From Ophiura sarsii (lineage: Eukaryota; Echinodermata; Ophiuroidea; Amphilepidida; Ophiuridae), in the NCBI GenBank assembly GCA_035610835.1, contig CM069452.1, positions 4,430,171 to 4,494,170 on the forward strand: a stretch of 64,000 bases of DNA, given 5' to 3'. The number at the start of each line of letters is the position of its first letter. Position 1 is the stretch's first letter. The position numbers were made by a program, and so were the translations under genes. The notes below the pieces were generated by a model, which saw only the letters and a list, made by a program, of their open reading frames with translations, was not told the DNA's origin and ran no database searches. Of the stretch, positions 33,042 through 43,602 are shown piece by piece.

Positions 33042-33436
33042 ATAAATCTGCATTGATGGGAATACCCACATGACTTTCCACCCAGGGTTGACTAGGAACT
33101 AGACACTTTGTGGACTTAGAATATTTCTAACCATAGACGGTTACCGTCTATGTTCTAACCCAACTTTTACAAAAAGAAATAAATCAGTTGATCAAGTGGT
33201 CCTAGTGCAAATCAAACCATGGACCTCTGCATTGTAAAGCATGTAAGTCAACCACTAGACTAGCGAGGGGTGAACTGGCCATGACATGATTTTAATCGCT
33301 CTTATTATTACGGAATAAAGCTATACTTTTGTTATGATCAGTACATACAATATTATTAATAGAGCTGCGACACACATGATCGTCAACCCCGGGTGGAAAG
33401 TCATGTGAGTATTTCCATTACTGCATATAAATCTTA
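33042..33436. mobile_element. Inverted-repeat element just upstream of AMACR, with a tRNA-like core
   Basis: Arms of about 50 bp (…CCCACATGACTTTCCACCC… and complement) end about 75 bp before the AMACR ATG. Inside, the minus strand at about 33205-33265 reads like a tRNA (TAGTCTAGTGGTTGACTTA, then GGTTTGATT as a B box). The 3' arm lies where the AMACR promoter or 5' UTR should be. Confidence 0.65.
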
Positions 33437-33510
33437 TCATATTTCTCTTTTGTAGGAATAGGCTAGTGGAGTTCCGTGACCAATAACACACTTTATGATT
33501 AATTTTAACA

Positions 33511-33757
33511 ATGGCACTAAGAGGGATACGAGTGATTGAGCTGGCAGGTTTGGCTCCGGTGCCTCACGCTGGTGTCATTTTGGCGGACTTTGGTGCCAAA
33601 GTGATACGAGTAGATCGTGTGAAGCAAGTTGGCACCATGGATAGGTTAGCACGAGGCAAACTGTCGGTGGCTGTTAATCTCAAGAAACCAGAGGGCGCTT
33701 CTGTGTTGAGAAAGTTGTGCAAGAATGCGGATGTCTTGATTGAACCATTCCGTCCTG
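33511..33757 (+). CDS. AMACR: AMACR exon 1
   Basis: 247 nt, phase 1 at its end, with a consensus donor GTAAGT. Encodes residues 1-82 plus one base (to EPFRPG). The ATG context is AACAATGG. Confidence 0.95.
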
Positions 33758-36700
33758 GTAAGTGGGATGAACATCCCAACGGGTGCTGTACTGCTGGTAC
33801 TGATAGCCTCCGTAAAACTGCCGTAACGTCTTCATTATTTATTTAATCTTTATAAAAGTATACATTGTTTTGCAGAAAAGGGTTCAATGAATCCAACCAT
33901 GATCATGAAATTGACCATTTTGGAGAAAATTATAAAAAACAAGTTTATTGACCCATTTTAGGTTTGGAAAAGATAACTAAAAATATATTGTGTCAAATTT
34001 TGTCATACTGGTTTTATTACAAGCCTGATAACATTCCCTAGGAAGCAGGGGTTTTTTCCTGCAAAAAAGTGTTTACTTTTATATAGATTAAATGAATAAT
34101 GAAGAAGTTATACGGAGGCTATACCTGAGGGTTTACACCCCCCTTAAATGTGTACAGCCGCAGCAAAAGGGTTCAGTTGTCTCTCACAGAAAGTTTGAGA
34201 TTTTAATACCAACAAAAGAAGCTTTTGAATGATTCAAAATGACACCTTTGTGGTTTAGATTGGATACTGCTTGCTTATGTTATGAAGAAATATTTCCGTC
34301 ACATTTTCTTTATTGTCTTTGTTTTTCCATGCCTAATTCCATCAATATCTCAAAATACATTTTACCGACAACTGTACCCTTTTGCCACGACACGACAGTA
34401 CACATAATTATAGTCTATACATTGCTAATAATTTAGTCTAAACCTAATCCATGGTCTATAATCAGACGGTGTATAAACCCAAACCTCTTATTTAACTTAT
34501 TTTATATACCACATGGATATTAAACAAAATAGATTTAGAATAAATTTCAATTTACCAGGTAGGGAAGGATGAGATATTGAATTACTTTAAGTGGGGATGT
34601 AATTGAAAGTAAAACCTGGCAATGTGTCATGTTCAGGAACAAACGAGACTCATACTAAGATGTTGATTCCATTATTGATTTTTCCCCAGAGTAGACCAGT
34701 GCACATAACCATTGAAAATCTGACAATATTCAAACCGGCAACCTTTGATAAGATCCACAAAAATATAGTGTAATGTGCCCTGTTATGCAGGAAAAGGCTT
34801 CATAATACAATGAGAATCTAACTTATGTATTAACCCTAACTCCCTAATCGTGTTTTTTGGCAATTAAATCAGGGAGAAAAACGGTTCAAATTGTTGGGAA
34901 AAGATCACTGTTTGCCCATGCTGGGGATCGAACCCAGGCCGCCAGTGTGACAGGCGGACGACTAACTGATTACGCTAATGGGGGAGCTTTACTGGATCGG
35001 GCCACAAGATAGAATCGTGAAACTTGCGGTACAGCAGCTATTTGCTGTGGTCTTTTGAGGCCTCTGTTAAGGTTAGGGTTAAACAAATACAATTATGTTA
35101 CCACTATTGATTTCCAGGTGTGATGGAGAAAATGGGACTGGGTCCCAAGACTTTACTGGAAGAGAACCCACGTCTGATATATGCAAGGTTGACAGGCTAT
35201 GGTCAGTCTGGGAAATACATGAATGCAGCTGGACATGATATCAACTATATTGCTACATCGGGTTAGTGTTTGGGTGGGTAGGGAAGAGAACACATGTCTG
35301 GTATATGCAAGGTTGACAGGCTATGGTCAGTCTGGGAAATACATGAATGCAGCTGGACATGATATCAACTATATTGCTACATCAGGTTAGTGTTTGGGTG
35401 GGTGGGGAAGAGAACACACGTCTGGTATATGCAAGGTTGACAGGCTATGGTCAGTCTGGGAAATACATGAATGCAGCTGGACATGATATCAACTATATTG
35501 CTACATCAGGTTAGTGTTTGGGTGGGTGGGGAAGAGAACACATGTCTGGTGTATGCAAGGTTGACAGGCTATGGTCAGTCTGGGAAATACATGAATGCAG
35601 CTGGACATGATATCAACTATATTGCTACATCAGGTAAGTGTTTGGGTGGGTAGGGAAGAGAACACACGTCTGGTGTATGCATGGTTGACAGGCTATGGTC
35701 AGTCTGGGAAATACATGAATGCAGCTGGACATGATATCAACTATATTGCTACATCGGGTTAGTGTTTGGGTGGGTGGGGAAGAGAACACATGTCTGGTAT
35801 ATGCAAGGTTGACAGGCTATGGTCAGTCTGGGAAATACATGAATGCAGCTGGACATGATATCAACTATATTGCTACATCAGGTAAGTGTTTGGGTGGGTA
35901 GGGAAGAGAACACACGTCTGGTGTATGCAAGGTTGACAGGCTATGGTCAGTCTGGGAAATACATGAATGCAGCTGGACATGATATCAACTATATTGCTAC
36001 ATCAGGTTAGTGTTTGGGTGGGTAGGGAAGAGAACACACGTCTGGTGTATGCAAGGTTGACAGGCTATGGTCAGTCTGGAAAATACATGAATGCAGCTGG
36101 ACATGATATCAACTATATTGCTACATCAGGTAAGTGTTTGGGTGGGTAGGGAAGAGAACACACGTCTGGTGTATGCAAGGTTGACAGGCTATGGTCAGTC
36201 TGGGAAATACATGAATGCAGCTGGACATGATATCAACTATATTGCTACATCAGGTTAGTGTTTGGGTGGGTAGGAAAGAGAACACACGTCTGGTATATGC
36301 AAGGTTGACAGGCTATGGTCAGTCTGGGAAATACATGAATGCAGCTGGACATGATATCAACTATATTGCTACATCAGGTTAGTGTTTGGGTGGGTAGGAA
36401 AGAGAACACACGTCTGGTATATGCAAGGTTGACAGGCTATGGTCAGTCTGGGAAATACATGAATGCAGCTGGACATGATATCAACTATATTGCTACATCA
36501 GGTTAGTGTTTGGGTGGGTAGGGAAGAGAACACATGTCTGGTATATGCAAGGTTGACAGGCTATGGTCAGTCTGGGAAATACATGAATGCAGCTGGACAT
36601 GATATCAACTATATTGCTACATCAGGTAAGTGTTTGGGTGGGTGTGGAAGAGAACACATGTCTGGTGTATGCAAGGTTGACAGGCTATGGTCAGTCTGGG

Positions 36701-39700
36701 AAATACATGAATGCAGCTGGACATGATATAAACTATATTGCTACATCAGGTTAGTGTTTGGGTGGGTAGGAAAGAGAACACACGTCTGGTATATGCAAGG
36801 TTGACAGGCTATGGTCAGTCTGGGAAATACATGAATGCAGCTGGACATGATATCAACTATATTGCTACATCAGGTTAGTGTTTGGGTTGGGGAAGAGAAC
36901 ACACGTCTGGTGTATGCAAGGTTGACAGGCTATGGTCAGTCTGGGAAATACATGAATGCAGCTGGACATGATATCAACTATATTGCTACATCAGGTAAGT
37001 GTTTGGGTGGGTGTGGAAGAGAACACATGTCTGGTATATGCAAGGTTGACAGGCTATGGTCAGTCTGGGAAATACATGAATGCAGCTGGACATGATATCA
37101 ACTATATTGCTACATCGGGTTAGTGTTTGGGTGGGTGGGGAAGAGAACACATGTCTGGTATATGCAAGGTTGACAGGCTATGGTCAGTCTGGGAAATACA
37201 TGAATGCAGCTGGACATGATATCAACTATATTGCTACATCGGGTTAGTGTTTGGGTTGGGGAAGAGAACACACGTCTGGTGTATGCAAGGTTGACAGGCT
37301 ATGGTCAGTCTGGGAAATACATGAATGCAGCTGGACATGATATCAACTATATTGCTACATCGGGTTAGTGTTTGGGTGGGTGGGGAAGAGAACACATGTC
37401 TGGTATATGCAAGGTTGACAGGCTATGGTCAGTCTGGGAAATACATGAATGCAGCTGGACATGATATCAACTATATAGCTACATCAGGTAAGTGTTTGGG
37501 TGGGTAGGGAAGAGAACACACGTCTGGTGTATGCAAGGTTGACAGGCTATGGTCAGTCTGGGAAATACATGAATGCAGCTGGACATGATATCAACTATAT
37601 TGCTACATCAGGTAAGTGTTTGGGTGGGTAGGGAAGAGAACACATGTCTGGTGTATGCAAGGTTGACAGGCTATGGTCAGTCTGGGAAATACATGAATGC
37701 AGCTGGACATGATATCAACTATATTGCTACATCAGGTAAGTGTTTGGGTGGGTAGGGAAGAGAACACATGTCTGGTGTATGCAAGGTTGACAGGCTATGG
37801 TCAGTCTGGGAAATACATGAATGCAGCTGGACATGATATCAACTATATTGCTACATCAGGTTAGTGTTTGGGTGGGTAGGGAAGAGAACACACGTCTGGT
37901 GTATGCAAGGTTGACAGGCTATGGTCAGTCTGGGAAATACATGAATGCAGCTGGACATGATATCAACTATATTGCTACATCGGGTATGTGTGTGGGTGGG
38001 TAGGGAAGAGAACACATGTCTGGTATATGCAAGGTTGACAGGCTATGGTCAGTCTGGGAAATACATGAATGCAGCTGGACATGATATCAACTATATTGCT
38101 ACATCAGGTTAGTGTTTGGGTGGGTAGGGAAGAGAACACACGTCTGGTGTATGCAAGGTTGACAGGCTATGGTCAGTCTGGGAAATACATGAATGCAGCT
38201 GGACATGATATCAACTATATTGCTACATCGGGTAAGTGTTTGGGTGGGTGTGGAAGAGAACACATGTCTGGTATATGCAAGGTTGACAGGCTATGGTCAG
38301 TCTGGGAAATACATGAATGCAGCTGGACATGATATCAACTATATTGCTACATCAGGTTAGTGTGTGGGTAGGGCTAAGGGCTAGATATTAAGCAGATGGG
38401 GAGAGGACTACGTCCTAAAAAAGTGTTTGAGGTATAGAGGGGAATATATTCTAAAAAGAGTGCTTGGGGAGATAAGGTCCTAAGATTTTACTGGAAGATG
38501 ACCTGCGTCTGGTGGTGTATGCAAGGCTATCTTTCTAAATTCTTTGGTTAGTCTGGTATAATAGAATTAGAAGCTTTCTGAAACCATTTTGACCAGTTTA
38601 ATCACCCTGTCTAATCTAATGAGCCTAATACTTGATGTTTTCATATACGTGCATTAATTCCATAATTACTAGGCACTGTTTTTCTTATGGTCCTTCTATG
38701 TACATTATTATATTGATAACCCATTTTCACCAATGCTCCTTTATTACATTTTGAACAAATATTTTATAGGGAAAATGTAGATTTGAAGTCGCATTTCTGT
38801 GACTTTTAAATAGATAGTGTGTAAAATGTTGATCTAATTACAGGAATACTTGGTATGCTGGGTAGGAAAGGTGAGAAACCCTACGCTCCACACAATCTGG
38901 TGGCTGACTTTGCAGGCGGTGGACTAACCTGTGCATTTGGTATTGTTGCTGCATTATTGGAGAGGACAAGATCAGGGAAGGGACAAGTCATAGATTCCAA
39001 TATGGTGAGAATAAGGTTTATCGCGAATCAAAAAAACAAACATTGATTATCCTTTTCTGTTGCATTGTGGGATCGCAAAAGGGCAAAATCTGCCCCGTTC
39101 TGGATCCCACAATGCATCAGAAAAGGATAATCAATGGATTTTTTTCCGATTGGCGATAAGGCTTATGGAGAAAGACATTAAATTACAGTTATTTTTCATT
39201 TTGTCGGTTTTGTCTTGCAACGATTGTCGTAGGTTTTTCATAATTAAATAATGGACATTATGCGTTAGTGTTCACCATCATATTCCATGCAATCAGTTGT
39301 AAACCTTTTGGAAGAAATAATGGACATGTGCGTAATAGAAATAAAAATCATAAGATTTTATTCAGGAATTATAGTTTGGATTAATGGTTTTGATAGTGGC
39401 TGCTATAATAAGTCATAGGTTTTATAAACATTTGGAAGAAATTATGAGAATATGCCGAAATTGTAATAAATTCATGTATAGTATTTGATTATATCCAATC
39501 CATTGACCATACATCAACAGTTTGAAGGCTCTGCCTATGTGGGATCATTCCTCTGGGCTATAAAAGATTTAGGTTATATCCAATCTATTATCCATACATC
39601 AACAGGTTGAAGGCTCTGCCTATGTGGGATCATTCCTGTGGGCCATAGAAGATTTAGGTATGTTATCCCAAGAACGTGGCACCAATCTTCTTGACAGTGG

Positions 39701-42700
39701 CGCACCGTTCTATGACACGTACGAGACATCTGATGGCAAATACATGGCTGTTGGGGCTCTGGAACCTCAGTTTTACAACCAGTTAATACAAGGTAAATGT
39801 AGTCAGGGCTGGAACTTCAGAATATTTTAACCGGCAAGTCGGGTAGGTAACCTACAAAAAACCTGGCTGACTGAAATTCCACTGTGAGTTTGGAAAAAAG
39901 TTACCTGCCATTCAGTCTGGTACTTTTGCATCTTCACCCGCCCAACGCCAAAGTTACCCGCTATAGACGGTATAGACGGTGTGATAACTTATTTCCAGGC
40001 TTGAATGTAATCAGTTTTAAAGCTGATTTCATTAAACGGTGTATAATTAGTTTGATTATTGAAAGAACATAAGTAAAAAAATACCAGAAATGCACTTACA
40101 CATTTTTAGGGAAACATAGTATACTTGAAAATCCAAAACGATTTCCAACTTTCTTGCATCGCATATAAGAGTAATGAATGACAGGGATAGGCGGCAGAAA
40201 TCACTTCCCCCTAAAATTTCAAGTTGGGGAACATCCCACCTTAACAAAAAAGACAAGTGAAATTTTTTTTAACGTTATCTGGACCATTTTAGTGTTAAAA
40301 TGGCCAGTTTCTGCGCGCATCACGCAAAAGAGTTTCAATGTTTGAACAATTTAAGCTGATTTTCATACTTTGTTTTAAGCAGGCCCTTCTTACGGGCCTG
40401 CTTAAAATACAGTGATATCACTCCATGCTGAACTGATATTTGAAAATAATGAACGAATATTTAGCTGGGGATTTTGTTGCATAAAAGCACAACTATTGGT
40501 CACTCTTAAGGTTTTATATACAATACAAATGTGTCACTGAATAGCAGTTGAAAAGTCTACAAATATCTGTATTTCAAGTAGCTCCACTTCATAGAAAAAA
40601 ATCCCAGTTAGTGAATCACTAATTTTGTGGTAAATCAAAATATCTGAAAAAAAATGAAGAAATGAACCGACCAGTTTGGAGGATTTAATAGAATATGTTA
40701 TAAAGTAATACTCATCCCAACTGCGAAAAGAGAAAGTGAAATAAAGTTTCAATCTACCCGACATCAAGTGTTGTTTCTATTTGGGAAGAAAATAACAACA
40801 ATTTTCTTCCCAGGTTTCTAGATGCTTGCATTACAGAGATATTGGCCTATTTTATGTCCAGACAAATATCGAAAGATTTCAGTCAGTGCTATTGTGTTTA
40901 TGTTAATGACATTACATAACCAAGGTTATCTAAAAATCTAAAAATCAGAAAGTGTGTTTTATGAAAGACAAAGGTTCATACTTTGTATTGATATTTATGA
41001 TCACACTATCCCTCAATATAATCACTCATGCGTCCCATAACAAGGTCACTTTCATTACATATTGACCAACCCTTGTATCTTAACATGTTCCATGCGGCAG
41101 GCGTCTGCAGACGACATTCCAAAATTTCACAAAATGTTTTAAAAATGTCAAAATTATTGAATTTCATTACCATATTTGGAATCACCATGAGAAATGCATT
41201 GAAATAAGTACAAACATGCCTGGTATTAAGTTCAGTAATCCTTGAAATTTGGGAAAGGTTTTTGAAAAATCTGTTTTGTATATGGTAAAACTAATAACCG
41301 CATGGAAAGTGTTAATGAGATTAACAGTATACAGAGGTAACGTGTCTATTTTTATCTTGCAAATTACGGTATTCGAATAGGACACCCTGTTGATGTTTTA
41401 TATTTTTTAATATATTTTTTCAAACATGTTATGAATCATTCTGGGACATCGTAGACATTTAAATAAACATGTACAGGGTGAGTCAAAAAGACTGCAATAG
41501 TGGAAAGAATCCATTTTGTTTTTAAAACCATGTTGAATTTTGAAACTTTTTAAACATGGCATGATTGACATATTTGTTAACTTTGCGTGAAAAAAAATGG
41601 AGTCGATTGGATTGTCTGTTTGTCTTTGGTGACCCTCTTTGCCACACACCCTAATTTACGTGTTTGTCCACGAACACAGTGATTTTCAATTGAAATTGCA
41701 CACGTTGCATTTTCATATTTGAATATCCCGCCAACAAAAAATTGGAAAGGTTCAGTTTTTCATCCAAATTTAGAACATTATAAGCAATTCTAATAGCACA
41801 TACACAGCCAATCCAGAATTCCACAAATTTCACTTATTGTACAGCTTCAGAATGCTGTAAATTTGACATCGTAAATAACCTGATTAATTACAGCATTGTA
41901 ATTATTACCCAACTTGGTGTGTGTGTGTTTTAGTAGATGATTGTCTAAGTCGGGGTGAGTGAGAGGTGTCCTACTGTGAAAGTGGTGTGTATCTGGTGTG
42001 TAGGGTAGAGCTCTGCCATATAAATCATCACTAAAATAATCACTGTCGATGAGTGCTATTAATTCCTTATAGCATCGGTGAGGTAAATTGATTATGTTAA
42101 CTCACATGTAAACGAGAAAGGATGCATTAAATTCCAATTACATCACAAATCTACTCAAGTTTCCAAATTTGAATAGAAACACATTTTGCGATCTTATTGC
42201 ATGTTTTGAGTATCTCGTGGACAAACGTATGAAATTAGTGCACGGGTAAAAAGGTTCACCAAAGGCAAACGGAAAATGATATTGACTTAATTTTTTCACA
42301 CAACGTTAGTAACAAGTAGGGTATTCTTATAACGGTTCAACATTTTCAAACTTCAACTTAGTTTTAAAAACAAGATGGCTTCTTTTCACTGTTGCAGTTT
42401 TTTTGACTCACCCTGTATGTACACATTTTTATTTTTACACAATTATTATTTCATTATTTAGAAACAGTTAATTCAATCAACTTTTTAAAGCACAAAATGG
42501 ATTTCTTTTCATTAATTTCTTGTACAAATTTGTTTGCCTATAATTCAGGATTAGGTCTGTCAGATGATGAAGAGTTCCCTACACAGATGAACAGGGACGA
42601 ATGGTCAACAATGCGACAACGATTCACTCAAATATTTGCATCCAAGACGCAAGCAGAATGGACCCAGATCTTTGACGACACAGACGCATGCGTCACACCA

Positions 42701-42961
42701 ATCATGACTACGAGGACGGCACCCGATCATCCTCATAATAAAGAGCGTGGGTCATTTTTACAGAGCGTTACGGGCGTCGTGGAGCCCAAGCCGGCCCCTG
42801 GATTGTCTCGAACACCCGCTGTTCCGAGCACAACGGCTCAGCCTGATATTGGACAGCATTCACTGGAGATTTTGAAGGAGGTCGGCTATAGTGAGAAGGA
42901 GATACAGGAACTGAATTCTTTAGGAGCTATTGAAATTATGGAAACTTCTTCAAAACTATGA
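33511..42961 (+). CDS. AMACR: Alpha-methylacyl-CoA racemase, complete, five exons
   Basis: Exons 33511-33757, 35118-35261, 38844-39004, 39606-39792 and 42549-42961 join in phase into 1152 nt, 383 aa; the human enzyme is 382 aa. It is a CoA-transferase family III (CaiB/BaiF) racemase that interconverts (2R)- and (2S)-methylacyl-CoA, needed for peroxisomal beta-oxidation of branched fatty acids and bile-acid-type intermediates. Visible motifs: [18 protein letters not shown] at the start; the catalytic His in AGHDINY (H122) and Asp in VAD (D152), at the human numbering; [20 protein letters not shown] with the conserved Glu; TDACVTP. It ends in SKL, a canonical PTS1. Intron 2 begins with 25 extra tandem copies of the end of exon 2 plus its donor, and exon 4 has a duplicated 5' part. 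The coding frame remains intact if the outermost authentic sites are used. Confidence 0.95.
33850..34900. other. AMACR intron 1, unique-looking part
   Basis: AT-rich intron sequence with no recognised element. A tRNA-like SINE head follows at 34918-34985. Confidence 0.5.
34918..34985 (-). repeat. tRNA-Asp-like SINE head or tRNA pseudogene
   Basis: The minus strand has a perfect 5 bp anticodon stem around CCTGTCAC (CCGCC/GGCGG, GTC anticodon) and a perfect T stem (CTGGG TTCGATC CCCAG). The acceptor stem fails to pair beyond a few bases. Better read as a tRNA-derived SINE head than as a functional tRNA gene. Confidence 0.55.
35118..35261 (+). CDS. AMACR: AMACR exon 2
   Basis: 144 nt; acceptor TGATTTCCAG, donor GTTAGT, phase 1 in and out. 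Encodes residues 83-131 including catalytic H122. Its last 103 nt and the donor are the founder unit of the adjoining array. Any downstream donor used instead would add an in-frame stop at once (GGT TAG), so the first donor must be used for a functional protein. Confidence 0.9.
35159..38363 (+). repeat. Exon-derived tandem array: 26 copies of a 124 bp unit of AMACR exon 2 plus splice donor
   Basis: Each unit is 103 bp of AMACR exon 2 (coding residues 97-131) followed by 21 bp beginning with the donor, such as GTTAGTGTTTGGGTGGGTAG. The ATG of the exon recurs at 35219, 35343, 35467 … 38313: 25 periods of 124 bp, two of which are 3 bp shorter. Copies are near-identical. By my count 16 donors read GTTAG, nine GTAAG and one GTATG. 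The first copy is the true exon end; the rest lie in intron 2. 124 is not a multiple of three, so frames rotate and the short ORFs here are not genes. Confidence 0.95.
38476..38556 (+). pseudogene. Decayed relic of AMACR exon 2 downstream of the array
   Basis: Matches exon 2 from GGTCC(C/T)AAGA(C/T)TTTACTGGAAGA through the 'gtctg(g)tatatgcaagg' region to GTCTGG, with many substitutions. It contains exon sequence 5' of the array unit, so it derives from an older, longer duplication. Confidence 0.7.
38844..39004 (+). CDS. AMACR: AMACR exon 3
   Basis: 161 nt; acceptor TCTAATTACAG, donor GTGAGA. Encodes [15 protein letters not shown] … VIDSNM including catalytic D152 and the glycine-rich FAGGGL. 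Phase 0 at its end. Confidence 0.95.
39011..39171. mobile_element. Foldback MITE starting 7 bp after the exon 3 donor
   Basis: Arms of about 60 bp are inverted copies: TTATCGCgAATC…CATTGATTATCC…GCATTGTGGGATC and the complement ending CGATTGGCGATAAGGCTTAT. The centre is near 39090. Confidence 0.75.
39489..39573 (+). pseudogene. Partial tandem copy of AMACR exon 4 acceptor and 5' end
   Basis: 85 bp duplicated directly upstream of the real one (39574-39658): intron end, CATCAACAG acceptor, and the first 52 nt of exon 4 ([13 protein letters not shown]). Use of this acceptor would read into TGA at the second copy because 85 is not a multiple of three. Confidence 0.8.
39606..39792 (+). CDS. AMACR: AMACR exon 4
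   Basis: 187 nt; acceptor CATCAACAG, donor GTAAAT. Begins [18 protein letters not shown] and ends at PQFYNQLIQ, including the conserved Glu of GALEPQF. Phase 0 in, 1 out. Confidence 0.95.
39828..39990. repeat. hAT-like repeat fragment
   Basis: Starts CAGGGCTGGAACTTCAGAAT and shares about 70% of a block with 12735-12832 in the opposite orientation (…GGTACTTTTGCATCTTCACC…). Its right end is not defined. Confidence 0.5.
40374..40408. repeat. Perfect short hairpin
   Basis: TTTTAAGCAGGCCC and GGGCCTGCTTAAAA pair perfectly over 14 bp around a 7 nt loop, in AMACR intron 4. Confidence 0.8.
41080..41315. mobile_element. TTAA-bounded MITE, copy 2
   Basis: About 85-90% identical to 12019-12265, with TTAA at both ends and slightly decayed inverted ends (CATGCGGC, CCGCATGG). 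Located in AMACR intron 4. Confidence 0.8.
41474..42415. mobile_element. 942 bp mariner-type MITE with TA duplication
   Basis: CAGGGTGAGTCAAAAAGACT at the left and its near-complement at the right, with arms pairing over more than 60 bp and flanked by TA (41472-41473, 42416-42417). A diverged relative is at 62228-62908. No transposase. Lies in AMACR intron 4. Confidence 0.8.
42549..42961 (+). CDS. AMACR: AMACR exon 5 (terminal)
   Basis: 413 nt including the TGA. Acceptor TATAATTCAG. Encodes [10 protein letters not shown] … [17 protein letters not shown] … NKERGSF … and the C-terminal SSKL, a peroxisome type 1 targeting signal. Confidence 0.95.
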
Positions 42962-43602
42962 CAAAACATAGTCTGCTAATTATGAAGACTGATAACAAAA
43001 CTGTAATCTGACATCTATTGAAATTGCTATGTATAATTGAAACCACAGTGTTATGTATCATTTAGACTAGGGCTTTGGCGGCACATGCACCAAATGTGGC
43101 GCTTGGAGTAATGGTGGTTGGACTCCTCAAAAATATCAAAAAATACGTAAGAAAATGGGTGCATTTGGCGCTTCATCATATATACATGTACATTTGATCT
43201 CACAATGTTGAGAACCCCTGTTGAAATTAGTCAACTGGCTATGGATACCGCACTAAAACTATAAAAATTATGTAGACTGCAAATATTGATATTTTGTGTT
43301 ACAGCGTCACAGTCCGGGATATTAGGCCATGGAGGTTGCCATTTCTTGCCCGCATCACCTGTTTGGGGAAATGGTGCCCCTTTTATTTAAAAAATTAAAT
43401 GGTGTTAAAAAGGTTTGATCAAAAGTGTAGCAAGTGGTAGAATAATCAATATTTGAATAAGTAAAAGAAAAACAATTGTTGTGTTGCCCTCAGCGACCAA
43501 CCCTAAAATCTCAAAGTTTTCAAAATATTACTAATTTTTTTTTGCTGGAAATGAATATCTTTGATTGAATATTTAGTTGTTAAACAGTTATCACACTAAA
43601 AA

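Noticed and set aside
35471..38332. Series of 60-87 codon ORFs (MQLDMIST…)
   Set aside because: They arise from the 124 bp array read across frames. Each joins an out-of-frame and an in-frame AMACR exon 2 copy through intron sequence, so they are not genes.
35159..38363. Regularly spaced repeat suggestive of a CRISPR array
   Set aside because: The repeat is a contiguous exon copy with no unique spacers, in an intron-containing animal gene.
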